DNA of 54,242 bases from Lachnospiraceae bacterium (GTDB lineage: Bacteria > Bacillota > Clostridia > Lachnospirales > Lachnospiraceae): contig JAGCUO010000033.1 of assembly GCA_017962825.1 (NCBI GenBank), forward strand, positions 1 through 54,242, given 5' to 3'. Shown here piece by piece: positions 51,088 to 54,242 of this stretch. A program made the position numbers and the translations under genes. The notes beneath the pieces are model-generated. The model did no database searches and was not told the origin of the DNA. It worked only from the letters and a program-made list of their open reading frames with translations. Numbering within the stretch: the first letter of the stretch is position 1; each line of letters begins with the position of its first letter.

Positions 51088-52173
51088 ATGAAGCTTAATA
51101 TTGTATGCATTCCCGGAGACGGAATCGGCCCCGAGATCGTAACTCAGGCGAAAAAAGTACTTGAGAAAGTTGCATCCGTTTACGGACATGAAATTATATT
51201 CAAAGATATTCTGATGGGTGGTGCATCCATCGATGCATGCGGAGAACCTCTTACTCAGGAAGCCATCGATACCGCAAAGGCTGCAGATGCAGTTCTTATG
51301 GGATCCATCGGCGGTAATACTACCACAAGCCCCTGGTATAAACTTCCTCCCGAGAAGAGACCCGAAGCAGGTCTTCTTAAGATCAGAAAAGAGCTTGGTC
51401 TTTTTGCTAACTTAAGACCCGCATATCTTTTCCCCGAGCTTGCAGACGCATGTCCCCTTGCAAGCGAGACCTCTGATAAGGGATTCGATCTTCTTATTAT
51501 GAGAGAACTCACCGGAGGACTTTATTTCGGAGAAAGACATACTGAGGTTGTTAACGGACTCAGAACTGCTGTTGATACCCTTACATATAATGAAGAAGAG
51601 ATCAGAAGAATTGCAATTAAGGCTTTTGAAGCCGCAAGGATCCGCAGAGGTAAAGTTACTTCCGTAGATAAGGCAAACGTTCTTGATTCATCCAGACTCT
51701 GGAGAGCCGTAACTGCTGAGGTTGCCAAGGATTATCCCGATGTTGAACTCGAGAACATGCTCGTTGATAACTGTGCAATGCAGCTTGTCAAAGATCCCGG
51801 CCAGTTTGATGTAGTCCTTACGGAGAACATGTTCGGAGATATTCTTTCCGATGAAGCAAGTATGATCACAGGATCCATCGGAATGCTTTCATCAGCTTCA
51901 CTCAACGAAACCAAGTTCGGACTCTATGAGCCCAGCCACGGATCTGCCCCCGATATCGCGGGACAGGATATTGCAAATCCCATCGCAACCGTTCTTTCCG
52001 CTGCAATGATGCTTAAGTTTTCTTTTGATCTTAATAAGGAAGGCGAGGCCATTGAAGCAGCCGTTAAACAGGTTCTTAAAGACGGTTTCAGGACCGGAGA
52101 CATTTATTCCGAAGGCTGCACCAAGGTAGGATGCACTAAAATGGGTGATCTTATCTGTGAGAGGATCAAATAA
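51088..52173 (+). CDS. leuB: 3-Isopropylmalate dehydrogenase
   Basis: 361 residues. It oxidises and decarboxylates 3-isopropylmalate with NAD+ in leucine synthesis. Landmarks are [57 protein letters not shown] and the NAD-site [13 protein letters not shown]. Length is standard. GAAGGAG at 51073-51079 sets the start. It is the first gene of a branched-chain amino-acid operon; leuA, leuC and leuD are not visible here. Confidence 0.97.
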   Translation: MKLNIVCIPGDGIGPEIVTQAKKVLEKVASVYGHEIIFKDILMGGASIDACGEPLTQEAIDTAKAADAVLMGSIGGNTTTSPWYKLPPEKRPEAGLLKIRKELGLFANLRPAYLFPELADACPLASETSDKGFDLLIMRELTGGLYFGERHTEVVNGLRTAVDTLTYNEEEIRRIAIKAFEAARIRRGKVTSVDKANVLDSSRLWRAVTAEVAKDYPDVELENMLVDNCAMQLVKDPGQFDVVLTENMFGDILSDEASMITGSIGMLSSASLNETKFGLYEPSHGSAPDIAGQDIANPIATVLSAAMMLKFSFDLNKEGEAIEAAVKQVLKDGFRTGDIYSEGCTKVGCTKMGDLICERIK

Positions 52174-52214
52174 TACAGTAATACTGATTAAATAGTGTAG
52201 GAGAGGAAATAACT

Positions 52215-53885
52215 ATGAGAAGTGATTCCGTAAAGGTTGGTGACGCTCAGGCGCCACACAGAAGTCTTTTCAATGCACTCGGATTTACCGAAGAAGAGAG
52301 AAAGCGCCCTCTCATCGGTATCGTTACATCTTATAACGAGATCGTTCCCGGCCATATGAACCTTGATAAGATTGCAGAAGCTGTTAAGCTCGGTGTTGCA
52401 ATGGCAGGCGGCACTCCCGTTCTTTTCCCTGCGATCGCCGTATGCGACGGTATCCCTATGGGTCATATCGGAATGAAATACAGCCTTGTTACCAGGGATC
52501 TTATTGCCGATTCTACCGAATGTATGGCAATGGCTCACGGTTTTGACGGACTTGTATGCATTCCCAACTGCGATAAGAATGTTCCCGGACTTCTCATGGC
52601 CGCTGCAAGAGTAAATATCCCTACCGTGTTCGTATCAGGTGGCCCCATGCTTGCAGGACGTGTTCACGGATGCAAGAGAAGCCTTTCATCCATGTTCGAA
52701 GCAGTAGGAAGTTACGCAGCAGGAAGCATCACCAAAGAAGAGCTTACCGAGTTCGAAGAGAAGGTTTGCCCTACCTGCGGTTCCTGCTCAGGTATGTATA
52801 CCGCTAACTCCATGAACTGCCTTACCGAAGCAATCGGTATGGGACTTAAAGGAAACGGAACCATTCCTGCCGTATATTCCGAGCGTATCAGACTTGCAAA
52901 GCATGCAGGTATGAAGATCATGGAGCTCGTTGAGAAGAATATCCGTCCCAGAGACATTATGACCGATAAGGCGTTTAAGAATGCTCTTACCGTTGATATG
53001 GCTCTCGGATGCTCTACCAACACCATGCTCCATATCCCCGCTATCGCAAAAGAAGCAGGTGTAGAGCTTAATATGGAAATGGTCAATGACCTTTCCGCTA
53101 AGACTCCCAACCTTTGCCACCTTGCACCTGCAGGTCCTACCTATATGGAAGACCTCAACGAGGCAGGCGGTGTTTATGCCGTAATGAACGAACTCTCCAA
53201 GAAGGGACTTATCGAAGAGGATTGCATGACCGCTAACGCAACCACCATCGGAGAGAATATCAAGAATTGCATCAACAAAGATCCCGAGGTTATCAGACCT
53301 ATCGATAATCCTTATCAGGCAACCGGTGGTATCGCAGTACTTAAGGGTAATCTTGCTCCCGATACCGGTGTTGTTAAACAGTCTGCTGTTGCACCCGAGA
53401 TGCTTGTACACGAAGGACCCGCAAGAGTATTCGATTGTGAGGAAGATGCCATCGCAGCTATCAAGGGCGGCAAGATCGTAGCAGGTGATGTTGTAGTTAT
53501 CAGATACGAAGGACCTAAGGGTGGCCCCGGTATGAGAGAAATGCTCAATCCCACATCCGCAATTGCAGGCATGGGACTCGGTTCTACCGTAGCGCTTATC
53601 ACTGACGGAAGATTCTCAGGCGCATCCCGCGGAGCTTCAATCGGACATGTATCACCCGAAGCTGCAGTTGGCGGACCTATTGCGCTTGTTAAAGAAGGAG
53701 ATATCATCTCCATCGATATTCCTAACAGAAAGCTTGATGTTAAGGTATCCGACGAGGAGATGGCTGAGCGCCGTAAGGCATGGACTCCCAGAGAACCCAA
53801 GATCACTACAGGATATCTTGCCCGTTACAGAGAGCTTGTAACAAGCGGAAACCGCGGAGCGGTACTTGAGATTCCCAAGAATTAA
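52215..53885 (+). CDS. ilvD: Dihydroxy-acid dehydratase
   Basis: 556 residues. It dehydrates 2,3-dihydroxy-isovalerate and the methylvalerate analogue to the keto acids for valine and isoleucine. Iron-sulphur cysteines lie in [11 protein letters not shown] and [18 protein letters not shown]. Also present are the magnesium-site and C-terminal signatures [11 protein letters not shown] and [21 protein letters not shown]. Forty-one bases separate it from leuB, with AGGAGAGG before the ATG. Confidence 0.97.
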   Translation: MRSDSVKVGDAQAPHRSLFNALGFTEEERKRPLIGIVTSYNEIVPGHMNLDKIAEAVKLGVAMAGGTPVLFPAIAVCDGIPMGHIGMKYSLVTRDLIADSTECMAMAHGFDGLVCIPNCDKNVPGLLMAAARVNIPTVFVSGGPMLAGRVHGCKRSLSSMFEAVGSYAAGSITKEELTEFEEKVCPTCGSCSGMYTANSMNCLTEAIGMGLKGNGTIPAVYSERIRLAKHAGMKIMELVEKNIRPRDIMTDKAFKNALTVDMALGCSTNTMLHIPAIAKEAGVELNMEMVNDLSAKTPNLCHLAPAGPTYMEDLNEAGGVYAVMNELSKKGLIEEDCMTANATTIGENIKNCINKDPEVIRPIDNPYQATGGIAVLKGNLAPDTGVVKQSAVAPEMLVHEGPARVFDCEEDAIAAIKGGKIVAGDVVVIRYEGPKGGPGMREMLNPTSAIAGMGLGSTVALITDGRFSGASRGASIGHVSPEAAVGGPIALVKEGDIISIDIPNRKLDVKVSDEEMAERRKAWTPREPKITTGYLARYRELVTSGNRGAVLEIPKN

Positions 53886-53906
53886 TTATTAGGAGAATTA
53901 CGGACT

Positions 53907-54242
53907 ATGGAAATGAACGGTTCTGAAATAGTAATAGCTTGTCTCAAAGAACAGGGAGTAGATACCGTATTCGGATATCCCGGCGGTACCATACTTAATA
54001 TTTATGATGCACTTTATAAGCATCAGGATGAGATCAGACACGTGCTTACCAGCCATGAACAGGGTGCGGCTCATGCTGCGGACGGTTATGCAAGGGCTAC
54101 AGGTAAGGTCGGTGTCTGCATGGCTACTTCAGGCCCCGGTGCCACCAATCTTGTAACCGGAATAGCAACAGCATATATGGACTCTGTTCCTCTTGTTGCC
54201 ATTACCGCAAATGTTAATCTTCCCGCTCTCGGAAAAGATTCA
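53907..54242 (+). CDS. ilvB: Acetolactate synthase large subunit (partial, cut by window end)
   Basis: Only the first 112 residues are in the window. The N-terminal thiamine-diphosphate binding half shows [38 protein letters not shown] with the catalytic glutamate, and [20 protein letters not shown], all typical of IlvB. It condenses pyruvate to acetolactate, two steps before IlvD. AGGAG at 53891-53895 supports ATG 53907 (MEMNGSEIV). The rest of the gene and any regulatory subunit lie outside the window. Confidence 0.94.
   Translation, partial: MEMNGSEIVIACLKEQGVDTVFGYPGGTILNIYDALYKHQDEIRHVLTSHEQGAAHAADGYARATGKVGVCMATSGPGATNLVTGIATAYMDSVPLVAITANVNLPALGKDS

Noticed and set aside
52788-53411. 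Minus-strand open frame of 207 codons opposite ilvD
   Set aside because: It has no motif and no promoter, and ilvD is complete on the other strand.

Overview
The window is a gene-dense, low-to-mid GC Firmicutes chromosome segment. The best guess is a Lachnospiraceae member of the Butyrivibrio/Pseudobutyrivibrio kind. Support for this: an NfnAB-type reductase, a clostridial-style tmRNA tag (ADNNQYALAA), the rnr-smpB-ssrA order, AGGAGG-type ribosome sites, and plant-polysaccharide enzymes (a GH5 endoglucanase and a carboxylesterase-GH43 fusion). The taxonomic call is inference, because no 16S rRNA gene is present.

Layout. 1-10813 is a plus-strand housekeeping run: nfnA (3' end), nfnB, a small membrane protein, rlmH, nth, pyrimidine-nucleoside phosphorylase, phoH, a degenerate pgpH-like gene, ybeY, a polytopic membrane protein, a COG2509 FAD protein and a frameshifted-looking small ORF. 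10823-15628 is the proline/gltX operon, with a 5-formyl-THF cyclo-ligase between proB and proA. 15743-16756 encodes a PIN-like protein with a Lys/Ser/Glu-rich linker. 16753-18842 (minus) is an overlapping four-gene operon: CPBP protease, LytTR regulator, DUF3021, HEYGH membrane protein. 19054-25195 holds an orphan solute-binding lipoprotein, then secG, rnr, smpB and tmRNA (ssrA); a perfect 32-bp inverted repeat sits between smpB and ssrA.

25243-29596 carries divergent glycan genes: the carboxylesterase-GH43 fusion (minus) and a GH3 lipoprotein (plus). 29703-35888 is an operon of a membrane protein, response regulator, histidine kinase, DUF2339-like protein and lipoprotein. 35919-42406 has an EamA transporter (minus), a diguanylate cyclase (plus), a membrane-anchored GH5 endoglucanase (minus) and a UvrD-type helicase (minus) whose ribosome site lies in a strong hairpin. 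42619-49561 is a plus-strand run: a GH13 homologue that appears catalytically dead, DUF5662, aroC, a lactonase-like propeller, a VanY-type carboxypeptidase and tgt. 49578-50896 has a secreted CAP-domain protein and yajC. 51088-54242 starts the branched-chain amino acid operon: leuB, ilvD, ilvB (truncated by the window end).

Most interesting points: two apparent pseudoenzymes that keep their fold but lose catalytic residues (GH13-like at 42619-44466, PgpH-like at 5761-6960), the esterase-GH43 fusion, the nested inverted repeat that appears to supply the ssrA -35 element, the LytTR/CPBP/HEYGH operon, and the ribosome-site hairpin of the helicase. I saw no CRISPR array, prophage, insertion sequence or ordinary tRNA gene. 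No gene-free stretch exceeds 300 bases.
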